Source of the DNA: Seminavis robusta | Taxonomy: Eukaryota; Bacillariophyta; Bacillariophyceae; Naviculales; Naviculaceae | Reading direction: 5' to 3' | Assembly (NCBI GenBank): GCA_903772945.1 | Contig: CAICTM010000200.1 | Location: forward strand, 29,040-93,039 | DNA length: 64,000 nt | Shown here: piece by piece, positions 9,326-20,190 of the stretch | Position numbering within the stretch: position 1 is the stretch's first letter | Layout: every line of letters begins with the position of its first letter | The notes under the pieces: generated by a model | Databases searched by the model: none | What the model saw: only the letters and a program-made list of their open reading frames with translations | Told to the model about the DNA's origin: nothing | Made by a program: the position numbers and the translations under genes

Positions 9326-11448
9326 CTAAGCCGCACGTCCGTTGGCACTGAGTTGCTCGGGAAGCGAAGAACCCGTCAGAGAAAGTGCTGGGGGTTCAGT
9401 TGGGTGCAAACTCCTGCTGCCTCTGTGCTTCCAGTCACTACTACTGTCACATTTGTCATTGAGGGCGGAAATCTTACTTTTCCAAAATGCAGTGTCCACA
9501 CTCTTGTCGTCCAATACGTCATTTGTACTCGAAGCAGCATGTCCAACCACCAAAGGTTGAATGGAAGACTCGAGACTCTCCAAAGCAAGTCGAACCGCGC
9601 AGCCATTCTTCTCCTCGCAGGAAACTGGATGGACGCGAAATTCTCCCTCACGGCCAAACTCGTCCCCAAACTCAATATGCTCCATGGATGCAGACGAGGC
9701 GGGTGGTGCTGGAGATCTTCTTGCTTGGCGAGAGAGCTCGTAACGTTTTACATAGTCGGCCAAGCTCGACTCCGTATCCTCTTGTTGCTGATGGTCCCTA
9801 CTATTACATGTACTGGCATCGACCTGATAATCGAGGTTGCCATGCGAGGAATGCAACGAGCCTCCCAAGTAGCCAGGAAGATTGTACGGCAGACAAGCTT
9901 GCTCCGAAGACGAGTCGAGTTCCTCTTGTGTAACCGCAAGGGTGCGCACGGATCGAGGTTCCACCATGTCGTGGGGGATTCCCATCCTCGAGATTGGCTC
10001 TTTCGAGAAGTCAATTTCGTCGCAGGAACAGGTCCTTACTCTTCTTAGATTCGGTGGTTCACCCATGGGAGTCGTCTCCAGATGATTGGTACTCGTGCGG
10101 GCGACGACATGGCGCTCCGAGTGATGCCTCGTGAGCTGGGGGCGACGACCTCGTGGAGGCATCGTTGCTGGCTCGTGATCTGGGTGGTACGAAGGAAACA
10201 GAGTATGGCCAATGTTGACCCCCCCGAGGTGGTCCGACAGTGCCTTGATGCGTTCTTGAGACCCGCTTCGGCGGGGTGACTTGTGAACTAGCTGCTCCTC
10301 GCTATGCCACGAAGTCTTGCTTCCTCCTGAGGAAGGGGACTTGTGAATGGCTTCTGACATGGCCAACATGCTCTCGCGAGATCGGCTTCGGCTGGACGAA
10401 CGTCTCCTGGGATTTGGGGTCACTTCGTCATCATGGGACCGACTGCTGTGTCCAGATGAAGGCGACTTGATTGCCTCAGACATTGCCAAGATCCTCTCTC
10501 GAGATCGGCTCCTGGAGGAAGATGCCCGCCTTGCATGATCGGACATGGCCTTGAGCCTATCTTTCGACAGGGACCTTCTTGTTGGCCGCCGATGGTGATC
10601 GGATGGAGTGTCCAAGCTTCTTTCTTCAGGAAACTCCGTCTGGAGCTTGCGTGAAGATCGTCTCGCATGATCCGACATGGCTTGGAGCACACAAGGGGTC
10701 TTTCGAGAATTACGCCGGGTACTTTCGGATGGTGTACGCACCAACTCTCTCTTGCTGCCGTGTTTGCCCATTTTCGTAGACCTTGACCGATGCAAGGTTG
10801 GCCGCTTCATGTCCAACATGGATGGTGGCGTTTCCTCAGATCGTTCATGCTGATCAGCAGTACTCCGAAAGGATGAGGTTCTCTTCAGCTGGGCCTTGGC
10901 TCTTCGTCCCATGCAGGGGAGTGTGACTTGATCGTAGTAAGCTTGCTCACTGAAGAACTGGCGGTGCTGGTATTTGTTTTCCACAAAGTTCTTCATGTCC
11001 TGCTTCTCATTGATCGGATCCTCCAAGAATGCTTCGTAGATAGCATTGACCATGGTGTTGCCGCTTTTCTGGACAACTTCGATCTCCTCTTGAGTCCCTG
11101 AAGTGAAACCAACCAAAGTAATCTGTTTTAGTGAGCGCTGAGTAGTATCTTTTGAAGTGTTTTGCTGAGAAAAGCAAAGAGTGGTAACTTACATTCTGCT
11201 GCCATCATGGCACTCTTGACGGTACAGACTGTTTTGCCTAAACGAAAATGATGGCTGTAGCAGTTGTAACAGCAGAGGGCCCCGAGTTTATCGCCACCGT
11301 CGACGGGCGACTCCAAAAGGAAAGCCCAGGTGGGCCGTGGCTCTGGGCATTCGGAGCACGTCCTGTTGCCGGGATGTTTCATTATTGCTTTCAGCCGTCC
11401 CTGCATTTCCTCTTCGAGCTGTCGTCTGTTTTGCAATGGATTTGTCAT
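9326..11448 (-). CDS. Atypical ArfGAP-domain protein with Ser/Arg-rich repeat tail
   Basis: Two exons: 11448..11193 and 11097..9326 (675 residues). The 95-bp intron splits codon W86; the acceptor TTCAG at 11098 gives AAEWTQEEIEVVQKSGN, the normal ArfGAP continuation. The zinc finger has C31-x2-C34 and C60-x2-C63 (CSEC, CYNC), but the spacing between the pairs is longer than the usual 16. The motif after it is SHHFRLG rather than H-R-x-L-G, so the usual arginine-finger position is occupied by Phe with Arg next to it. ArfGAPs stimulate GTP hydrolysis on Arf GTPases in vesicle traffic. The 500-residue tail is disordered, with repeats built on R-x-R-x-L-A-M-S-E/D (for example RERILAMSEAIKSPSSG and RESMLAMSEAIHKSPSSG), probable phosphorylation or membrane-binding segments. 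Catalytic activity is uncertain. Confidence 0.82.
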
Positions 11449-12916
11449 GGTGAAGGTCGGCTATGAGATGTAATTTAGTGCTGTAGGTTCCCTTCAAGAT
11501 GGTTTCATTTATTTTGTGAGCCCAACACTCTGTCCAGCTCACCGTGCAGCTCTGATCTCTTCCGTGCAGCTCTGATCTAAGATACATACGGCTGTGTCAC
11601 AACAAGGCGGACGAAAGTAGAGCTGAATATCAAGCTTCGGTTGAGGTCTTGGTGTTACGGTAGAAAGGCAGACTTAATAAAATAAAGTCATTTGGACCCA
11701 TGATGATTCGGTTTCAGAGGGGTTTACGATCATGCTACCATGCATAGATTTTCGGAAGGGTAGCACTGACTTACTGACTTAGTTGAGCAAGGAAGCAATT
11801 GCGGAAAGTATTGCTCTATTCTTTCTGGTTGTCTCACCGGTGATAATGCGTAGAAAGAATATTGGATGGATCAGGGGTGGTATTCGCCTTATCTTTCGGC
11901 GCATTTCCCTGGTTGCCCCTCATTAACCACACAGTTGTCCTTCGTCCCCACCGCAGATATCAAAGGTCACGAAAAGATGGCTGTGGGCGTTGCAGATGCA
12001 ATGCTTGCTGAAATCCAGCTAACTAGAAGTTACTGTTCATTTCATCGATTATCACAAACAATGCAGGTGAACTTGCTTTTGGTACTGACTAGACGCAGCA
12101 ACGACTGTGCTTTGAGCTACAATCGTTTCATTAATGACCGATGAGCGAGCAGAAGGCAGAAGGCGCTTCAATTCTTTTCGTGAGCCAGCGAGCCAGCACA
12201 GGACAGGGCATCATATCATAAGGACAGCTTCTACTGAACAGTCAAGCCTTGTGTGAAAGGATGGCAAAAATGAGAATGAATCACACGAACCCATCCTCTT
12301 TTGAGTGTTCTCTGCCACACTGGACATTGTCTTCCTCTTTCTGCATGAGCTGGTTAGATGGCTGCTTGGGGAGAGACGAGAGGTACCTGGTATCTCTTTG
12401 ATCTTCGTTGGCCATTTCCGAAGTTGGTTAGGCTGTCTACGGTAAGGGATTACATGTCTCCACAATTGAACTAATGGTGCGATGTGAACGGCCGACTACA
12501 TGTCTGCACATGCATCTCGCCTCGTTCATTACTAATTAATAGTAAAATTTTTCTGCAAATCGCACCACTACCTTACCGAACCCAGGAAGTCATACGCGAT
12601 TAAACGAATTTTTGAAGAGAATCCGACGTTAAATCACCTTGTAGATAAAGGGACACAAAAAAGTCATACGCGAATACATGGACATCGCTAAGCCATTGGT
12701 ACCTAGTACGTTACTGGTGCAGCTCCCGGCTGCAAAGCATCGAGAATGCTGTGGCTTTATGACTGGGGCGCTTTCAGAAGTCACCATTGGAGTCCAGCAC
12801 GACAAGCTCCTAAGCTTCCCAACTGCTCTGATATACCTGCGAACAACTCGCTGGCTGACCGTTCCTTTCGTCGCCTCAATCGTGACATCTCCCCGCACCT
12901 TGGATGAGGACTCTAG
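11449..12916. other. Intergenic between ArfGAP and protease 3
   Basis: Contains the ArfGAP upstream region with a direct repeat at 11542..11578. No supported gene; the 92-residue frame at 11866..12144 shows no feature of a real protein. Confidence 0.5.
11542..11578. repeat. 17-bp direct repeat upstream of ArfGAP
   Basis: CCGTGCAGCTCTGATCT occurs at 11542 and again at 11562, three bases apart, about 95 bases upstream of the ArfGAP start codon. Confidence 0.85.
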
Positions 12917-15900
12917 CTAGCGCCGAGTCTCATTATGGTGTGCAGCGACAAATACTTCATCCTCAGCAGGAACAATGGTGACATTTGTTGTGTTGGTGTA
13001 AACCATTGGGGGATAGAGATGTGGCTGTAGGATTCCACTAGCATCCTTCCCGTCAATGGTAGTTTCAATGACTTTGAACGTTCCATCCTTGCGTAGTTCC
13101 ACAATGACCTGCACCTTTTCTTTGAATTCACCATTGTTACTCCACGCTATAGTTTGGTTTCCCAATATTGTCAGCCATCCAAATCGATGCTGTGTCAAGT
13201 GATACAAGTACAGGATTCGAGTCAGATATGATTCAGGATGCCTGGGAAACCGTCAACTGGTATGAGACTTACAGCACAGCAAATTCCATCTCCCTTACTA
13301 TCACGCAAAATCTGATCCCCGCAAAAACAAAGAGAAGGAACATAGAGATCAGCTGAATCAATCAATCATCCAAAACATAGCCATTACACAAATCTGATAC
13401 CCACAAAAGCATAGAGGCCAGGCTTCAGATGATAAAAGATGCGAGTTTCAAGAGTGTTGGAGAGGCCACTTTTCTTCCCTGACTCCCAAAGTTTTGTCCA
13501 TTTGTGCTTCGAGGGATCCAGCCCTGTTGAATTTCCCAATTTGGGAGGAATATGAGCAGGTTGAAGACTGGATTCTGCTACGCTAGCATTGCCAGTCTTC
13601 ACATTTTCAGCAGTGGCAAAAACATCAGGACTGGACCCATTAGCAGGGGAACCTTGCTCATCATCTGCTAGAAGCCCTTCCTCTTGGTTGCTACCAAATA
13701 GAAAATCCCCAAATGAGAAGGACTTTTCAAGTTCTGACTCAATGCTCTCACCATCTCTCTCCTCGTCCAGAGATTTGCTAGCCTTCTGCAGTTTGTCCTT
13801 GTCTGGATCCTTGAGCCCCAGCGTATTTTCTGATGTCTCTTCATTGTCTGCTCTTGCCCTTTCTGGATCACCTGCATGGCTGAACGATAAAACCCCTTCA
13901 CCACTGCCACCATCTTCAGATCTCTGTTCTTCTGCCTCTTCCCTCGTTCTGTGCCCATCCACTTCTTCCTTGCTTTCTAATGTCTCTGCCTTGTCTGCGC
14001 TAGCTCTCTCTGGGTCACCAGCATGGCTGAATGACATTGCCACTTCTTCACCACTGCCACCATCTCCAGACTTCTTCTCTACATGTACAGACCTCTGTGT
14101 TTCATCCTTTTCTGGATCCCTGTGCCCAGACATACTTTGTGATATCTCTTCCTTGTCTGCTCTTGCCCTTTCTGGGTCACCAGCATGGCTGAATGACAGC
14201 ACCCCTTCACCACTGCCTTCATTTTCAGGGTTCTGTGCTTCATCTTTGTCTGGATCCTGGTTGCCAGACTTTTCATTTTTGTTCCCTTGTGTGGCTTTAA
14301 AGATCTCATCTTCGAGACTGAATAATGGCACCCCATTACTAGTTTCTACACCCCTTGGGTTCCTCTTGGTATTTTGCTTGTTGGCAGAGTTTTGACTGCT
14401 TGCAGTCCTTTGTGTCTCCTCTTCATCCTTGTCTGGTTCGAGAGTGAATAACGGCTCTCCACTGCTAGTTTCCACACCCCTTGGGTTCCTCTTTGTATTT
14501 TGCATCTTGGCAGAGTCTTGACTGCTTGCAGTCCTTTGTGTCTCCTCTTCATCCTTGTCTGGTTCTCTATGTTTTGGCTGTGCAGAATTTGCCCCTCTGG
14601 TCTGTGGACTGCCATTGGCTTCTGCAAAAGCCACATTGTGAAAGGCTTTTTCCTCTTCTTTGTTTGACTGTTCTGGCCTGGGTTGATCAAGGTTCTCCCC
14701 GTCTCTTTGGAGGCTGACGATGGAAGAACCCCCACGACGCAGTGCTGCCAGTCTTGCGTCATCTCTATGGAACCATTTGGACTGCTGCATTTCGCCCAAT
14801 CGACGCCTGGCTCTCTGATCTCCTGTGAGTGGAGCACCACTCTTCTTGTCTTTGTTGCTTGACCTCTCTGTGTTCTCGCCATCTCGAAAGACTGAGCCTG
14901 TCGGCGGTGCCGTTACAGGCGGAGCCGTCACGGGTGGCGATGTGATTGGCGGTGCTGTTATGGGAGCTCCGGTGATGGGCGAAGCACTGACAGGTGGCGC
15001 CGTAACCGGCGGTGCAGAGACTGGGGGAGCCGAAACGGGCGAGGCCGGCAAAGCAGTTACAGGAGACCCGGTGACGGGCGAGGAAGAGATTGGGGATGAA
15101 GTGATCGGGCCTTGAGTGATTGGCTGCTGAGTGATTGGGGCCGAAGAAACTGGTGCTGAGGTCACCGGCGGATGGGATATTGGAGCGGATGACACTGGAG
15201 AGGCCGTCACCGGTGCACCAGTGATCGGTGCAGCCGAAACTGGGGCTGAAGTGCCGGGTACTGTGTCGTCAAGCTCCCTTCGTGAGAACATGCGCTCCTT
15301 CTCACCTTCCTCGTTTTTCATTAATAAGACCCTGTGGGACTTGCCGTCGTCGCCATCTTGGCTACGTTGCGTCATTGTTTGGCTCCCATCGCTGTCGCCG
15401 TCTTCGTGGTTGCTGTGACCCAGGTGACGAAGCCCCTCCTTTTCCTCGACAGAAGTGGAATTGCTCGTGTGGGCGGTGCTGGATTCTTCATGTTTCGGTT
15501 TGTACCACCAAACGGCCCATTCGACCTGAATTTCATGGAACAACAACAGCAGGGGTCAGTTCCTTTTGCTTGTTTACTTGAACAGATCTCATTTTGCTTT
15601 CTTGAAACAAGAAGCAACGTACCTGCTTTGGGAAATCGTCATGCCGTACATTGACTGACATTGCGTTTGGCTCGGATTGCAGTGGAAATACCCCAGGCCA
15701 GTCAACATCATTCTTCATTGGATTGTTTTCGTCCACAATATTGTTTCGTTTGGTCGCCGCCATGCTGGGGCTAGTGTAGGTTTGTGTCTCTTCTTTCCAC
15801 ACCAAGGTGGCGTTGTCGCTCAATTCAAAGGTGTACTGGAGGAATCTCGAAAAGTTGCCATCATGCTGCCAGAGGGTTCGGTTGGAGGTAGGCGTGGAGA

Positions 15901-17325
15901 CGGAAATGGCAATGCTCCCTTGTCCATACTTGCAGCACATGCCATCCCAGCGTTTGTCCCCAATCCGAAACTGATATGTTCCACCGGGTAGGTCGGGATA
16001 CGACTTGCTAACAGTTGTGAAGGGTTCCGTGACCAGTGCGTAGGATTGCCAATCCAGCTGTACCCAGCTGTCAAGATGCAACAAGTCCCATGCGGTTTCC
16101 TTTGGATACTTGTCATGCTTGACCGTGACAGTGAGGGTGGTGGTACCAGTGTTTGGTGTCTGAAGGTTCTTTGCTGCCCATTTGACTGGAATACGATGAA
16201 TGGCACTGATCATGTCTCCCTTGCTGCAGGTGTTGGGTGGATACGAACTGAGACGACAGATTTGTCGGTGAATCCACTCCGTAGCAGCTGATACACGGGC
16301 GTTGGCTCCAAAGTATGACGCCTCTCCGCAACCATGTCCCCAAGACACAACGGCGACTTGCATACCATGTTCATCGACAATGGGTCCTCCTGAGTCACCT
16401 AATGTACACAGTAGGAAAGAACGAAAGTTTGGGAGAGAGAAAGTGAGCTACGACACGATGTTTATCGGTCTGTGGAGTGAAGTGCTGGAATGGTTTTACC
16501 TTGGCAGACATCTTTGCCTCCACCTTCTTCTCCCATACAAAGCATGTTCTCGCTCGGGATTCGCTTGGGCCCGTACTGGAGTTCACATCGATGATTCGGG
16601 AAACGTTTGAACTGAACATCCATGAGGAAATTGGACGGCCCGGTGGATCCATCGGGTGTTGTAGTTCCAAATCCGAGGGCCGTGAGGTCGGTACCTACGG
16701 GCGGATAATAGTAATCTTCATTCAAGGGGACAACCTTGGCTCCCGTGAGTCTGTTGCCATCTCGCGTTACCAGGGCCGACTTTTCCAGTTTGAGCAGCTG
16801 AAAGTCCCACACGTGCAATTCGTGATTGTAGTCTGGATGTGTCTCTTGGTGAACGACGACCCTCCGAATCCCGCCGTCCAATCGATTGCTGGAGATCATT
16901 CGCACAATCTTATCTTCGAGTGGATTATCCCTGGAGCCACAGTGCGCCGCCGTCAAGAGTATATCAGGCGCAACCAAGGAAGCTCCGCAGTACGCCTTGC
17001 TCCAGTGGGCAAAGAAGGGGTATTCAGTGGCATTGACTCGATGACCGGAAATTTCAAGAAGCGTCAGCGGATTGAAAATTTCATTCTCTTTTTCGACGGC
17101 AGGCTTTTCGTTGATAATCAGGTCTCGTTGATCCGACAAGCCAAAGGAAGTCCCGTTCCAGCTCGTACCGGTTCCGGTAGTCCCGGTATCATTCAAGTCC
17201 TCCCCAAGGCGACGTTGTCGTAGCCATCGATGCGAAGAATCACTACTAATAGACTCGAAAGGCTCAGATGCCGCAGATATCAGGGGCAGAGCCAATGTTG
17301 GAAGGAGGACTAACAAGTGCATCAT
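12917..17325 (-). CDS. Large secreted serine protease whose second DGxCC domain is split by a ~680-residue repeat insertion
   Basis: Five exons inferred: 17325..16500, 16398..15623, 15525..13390, 13311..13273 and 13189..12917 (1349 residues; all junctions GT-AG and in frame). Signal peptide MMHLLVLLPTLALPLISAAS. S1 protease: His in LTAAHC, Asp in HVWDFQLLKL, then KDVCQ spliced to GDSGGP. Where the paralogs have RIVGG or RVVGG this one has E-ISGH, so zymogen activation must differ. Domain A runs from VTVKHDKYPKETAW to DGMCCKYGQG. Domain B starts with VNVRHDDFPKQVEW and is then interrupted by exon 3 sequence: Ser/Ala/Pro-Val/Ile-Thr repeats, two 42-residue PDKDEEETQ units and three SFSHAGDPER units. 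It resumes with GLYAFVGIRF, a 39-bp microexon giving ILRDSKGDGICCA, and a last exon starting HRFGWLTILG that matches the end of protease 2. The insert may be a stalk or wall-interacting linker (inference). Confidence 0.82.
13855..14215 (-). repeat. Three degenerate coding repeats, SFSHAGDPER units
   Basis: Three copies of a segment encoding (V/M)(L/A)SFSHAGDPERA followed by acidic residues lie inside exon 3 of protease 3, at roughly 13855-13910, 14000-14055 and 14155-14215. They are acidic and low-complexity. Confidence 0.8.
14297..14562 (-). repeat. Two 126-bp coding repeats in protease 3
   Basis: Two tandem units with a 126-bp period (42 codons), each encoding PDKDEEETQRTASSQ followed by a segment ending in RNPRGVETS and a short hydrophobic PLF motif. 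High identity suggests recent expansion. Confidence 0.82.
14897..15262 (-). repeat. Pro/Val/Ile-Ser/Thr coding repeat in protease 3
   Basis: About 120 residues of near-regular 4-6 residue units such as SAPVS, APPVT, GAPIT and SSPIS. Likely an extended, O-glycosylatable linker, as in Pro/Thr-rich wall proteins (inference). Confidence 0.88.
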
Positions 17326-18022
17326 CGCAGTGCAAGCAAAGTTTCTATTTCGGTGTTGCGAAGGAGACTTGGGGTCTTGGCTTTCTTAGGACAAGTCTCT
17401 GAAGTTCAAAGGAACATGCCTCGAGATGGATCTTCTGTGCAGGACAGCAGTGAAGGCCGAAATAGATGAAGGACATGTAGTGCCGCTGCAACTACCGCCC
17501 TGGCTGGTAGTACAGTCGAGAACAGGCTGGTAGTACAGTCGAGAACAGATAATCGGATATCGACGCCGTGATCATGATCTTGGTTTTGTTTCTCCCCAGA
17601 TGCTGCACCGGCACGGCTCGAGGCAGCTCGTCAAAAAGCAAAGATACTTAATAAAATTGAGTCACACTTGCGCAGGGCGGCAAAGAGCTTCCAGAAATGA
17701 GACCTCATTCCTTTTTGTTGCGCGATGCTACTAGTATGGTACCGGTACAATACCACAAGGGTTCAGAGTAGGGAAATTATGTACCAACTGGTATCAAGTG
17801 GTGCCAGCAGTCCACGGCTGCATTGGCCTATAGGTACCTCATGGGTATGCAGTCCTTTTAGTTAGACACCACAGCAACAAAACAAGGATTAATAAACACA
17901 AGTGACAAAATATGTTAAAATATTTTGACAATCGGAAACAATAGGGAGTTCTGCACAAGACTTTTCTTTGTTACAGTACATCAAGAACCATGCAATTTCC
18001 TCGGTAGACCAGACCAAAGAGG
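17326..18022. other. Upstream region of protease 3 with 23-bp tandem repeat
   Basis: Promoter side of protease 3 and downstream of the GPI-type protein. Holds the repeat at 17502..17547 and otherwise nothing supported. Confidence 0.5.
17502..17547. repeat. Perfect 23-bp tandem duplication
   Basis: Two identical adjacent copies of a unit starting GGCTGGTAGTACAGTC and ending GAGAACA, about 180 bases upstream of the protease 3 start codon. Confidence 0.92.
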
Positions 18023-19323
18023 CTAAATCAAAATAAAGGAGGCAACGCTGGCAATTGCCAAAAATCCAAAGCTCTTCACAGCCCCAATTGAGAGTCCAGC
18101 AGATGTACCGGCATCTTCCTTGTCTTCGTCACCTCCACTTGCCTCACCAGATTCGCTTTCTGCACCTCCGTCCTCTGTGGCATTGCCACCATCCTCAACT
18201 TGGTCTCCATCACCATCGCTTTCCATCAAATTTTCAGCATCACCATCACTCTCAACATCAGTCCCAGACTCCAGAGGACAAGGTGCCAATGTACATGATC
18301 TTGCTGCATCATAGAATGTAGGACTGTGATCCTCCATTTCGGCAAAGGCATTCCAATAATTACGGAATCCATAAGTTCCTGATACAAATCTCTCTGCAGT
18401 CCACATGTCCTCCATCGTGGACTCGTTAAAGAGACCGTGCTTCGCAAGCATGGGATCTACTTCATCACAAACGACAGCCTTGAAGTGAACATGACCAGCA
18501 AAACCAAAACCGTAGCCAGCACTTTGCTGTGCACGATGAACACCTTCGATCCAACCCTTTCCGTACTTGTTACCATCTGCCCAAATAATGGAAGCGGTTG
18601 GCCAAGGAACTGAATGGGATTCATTCATTGCGACCCCTCCAGTCGCGCCAATATACATAACCTGACCTTGTTCCATGAAAGGGATAACACTTCCGATAGT
18701 AGCCTGAAAAATGCCATTGAAAGCACTCGTATTACCCTCATCAACTCCCCATCCAAAGAAAAGTGGGTCTTGGAACTCGAGGATTGCCCAGAGGCAGTAT
18801 GTTTCATTCTGGGGGATACTGTCTCCCCATGGACCATGGATCTGAAGTTTTATATACATTCAAAACAAAAACATAGGCAGAGCATAAGAAATGATGTTTG
18901 AGGAAGCAGAAGCAAACAAGAAACGATACAGGATAAGACAAGGTAAGTTGCTATATACTCGTAGGAACCTACCTTGTTGCAGTACTGATAGTCTTCACTG
19001 CCATCACAGAACTCCTCCCCTTCATTGGCTTCTCCAGGCGAATACAAGCGTTGAGAAAGAAGGGGATCCTCTTCTAGCTGAGTGGCTTCCCATGCTTCCC
19101 ACTCTTCAATACGAGCCATACGTTCCGCTGTCAAGGCATCAAAAGCTTCCGAGGCTCGGCGGCGTGCCATTGGACAGGGGGAATCAAGCTTGTCAGAAAC
19201 CTCTTCTGAGGCTACCGGTTCATGTACCGACGACTTCATGTTGGGATAGGCCCATGCTGTGCTACATGTACTAGCAGAAAGCAGAGCCACAAGGGCTGAC
19301 ACGCGGATTGGGGAGACTAGCAT
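18023..19323 (-). CDS. Secreted, probably GPI-anchored protein of unknown function
   Basis: Two exons: 19323..18973 and 18841..18023 (389 residues; 131-bp intron, joining QYCNK to IHGPWGDS). The ATG at 19323 gives signal peptide MLVSPIRVSALVALLSAST; an in-frame upstream ATG at 19365 is possible. The N-terminal part is Glu-rich. The central region is globular, with many aromatic and Gly residues (ETYCLWAILEFQDPLFFGWG; GYGFGFAGHVHFKAVVCDEV) and several Cys. A Ser/Gly/Glu/Asp-rich stretch follows, and the protein ends in a hydrophobic tail (AGLSIGAVKSFGFLAIASVA) after small residues, typical of a GPI-attachment signal. I do not recognise the central domain. Likely a cell-surface protein; role unknown. 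Confidence 0.75.
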
Positions 19324-20190
19324 TTTTCTTGATAACAAAAAATAGCCAATGAAGTAGTACAACAAACAGCAGTGGAGGTTGCGGGGTTCTAGCTAGTAGT
19401 AAAGGAATGGTTGGTTGTACCAATTTCCGATGGTAGCTGGCCAGGATGCTACCATACCAACCGGTTCCACCGGTATGCATAGTGGTACGGTGCGGTACCA
19501 TGAACCCATGAAAGAATCTTCCAACGCTCTGCAACAGCATCGGAGGTGGCGATGCGATGGAAGTCGCGTCAAAATATTTGGAGCATGGTTTAAGCCTTTC
19601 TAAAAGCTTTTGAACAATTCGATACCCCTCTTTAACCAGGGGCAAGAGATCTGATAACCCTCTCAAACCAAGAAGGAAGCCGAGTGTTCTTTGGCATCGC
19701 CATTGCACCCCGGCCGTAAGTAATGCCGGCTCCAGCTTCCGCATCTTGCGGTTCCCAAGAAAGATACTTAACAGACACTTTCGTTTGTGATGACACTTTC
19801 TTTCGGCAGGTCCAAATCTTCGACCACTCGAGCTACTGTATGTCATAGCACCATCAACGCCTCCACCATGCAGAGATGTAGGATGCAGTCATGCAGTGCA
19901 TGGATGCTGTTCGCGTTGATGAAAATAACGACTACTAGATCTAGTACTAACAATAAATGAACGTGTTAAGGAGGGAGGGGGGCAAAGCTAGCTAGACAGA
20001 GTACCTGGTACGTGTAGGACACCTGTGGCGGGAAATGGCAGGGAGAGGGCGGGGTACGTAGCTATAGGAGGAAAGATTAGTTTCACGGGAAGATTAGTAG
20101 TTTGAATGCCACGAACTTTGGCACACGACGTAGCTCGCATTTCTTGGCTTGATCCAGATTTCAGAATAGAATCATCCTCACCGTCTCAGA
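19324..20190. other. Intergenic, no supported gene
   Basis: Upstream of the GPI-type protein and downstream of the Ser-rich hypothetical. Palindromic GGTACC and ACCGGT motifs cluster near 19420-19505. A long minus frame (19271..19846) overlaps the start of the neighbouring gene and looks non-coding. Confidence 0.45.

Noticed and set aside
9314-10048. 244-residue plus-strand frame
   Set aside because: Antisense of the ArfGAP tail.
13589-14395. 268-residue plus-strand frame rich in Ser/Leu
   Set aside because: Exact antisense of the repeat insert of protease 3; the composition follows from the repeats.
14897-15262. CRISPR-like regular repeat
   Set aside because: The units are coding Pro/Val/Thr repeats with no unique spacers, in a eukaryotic gene.
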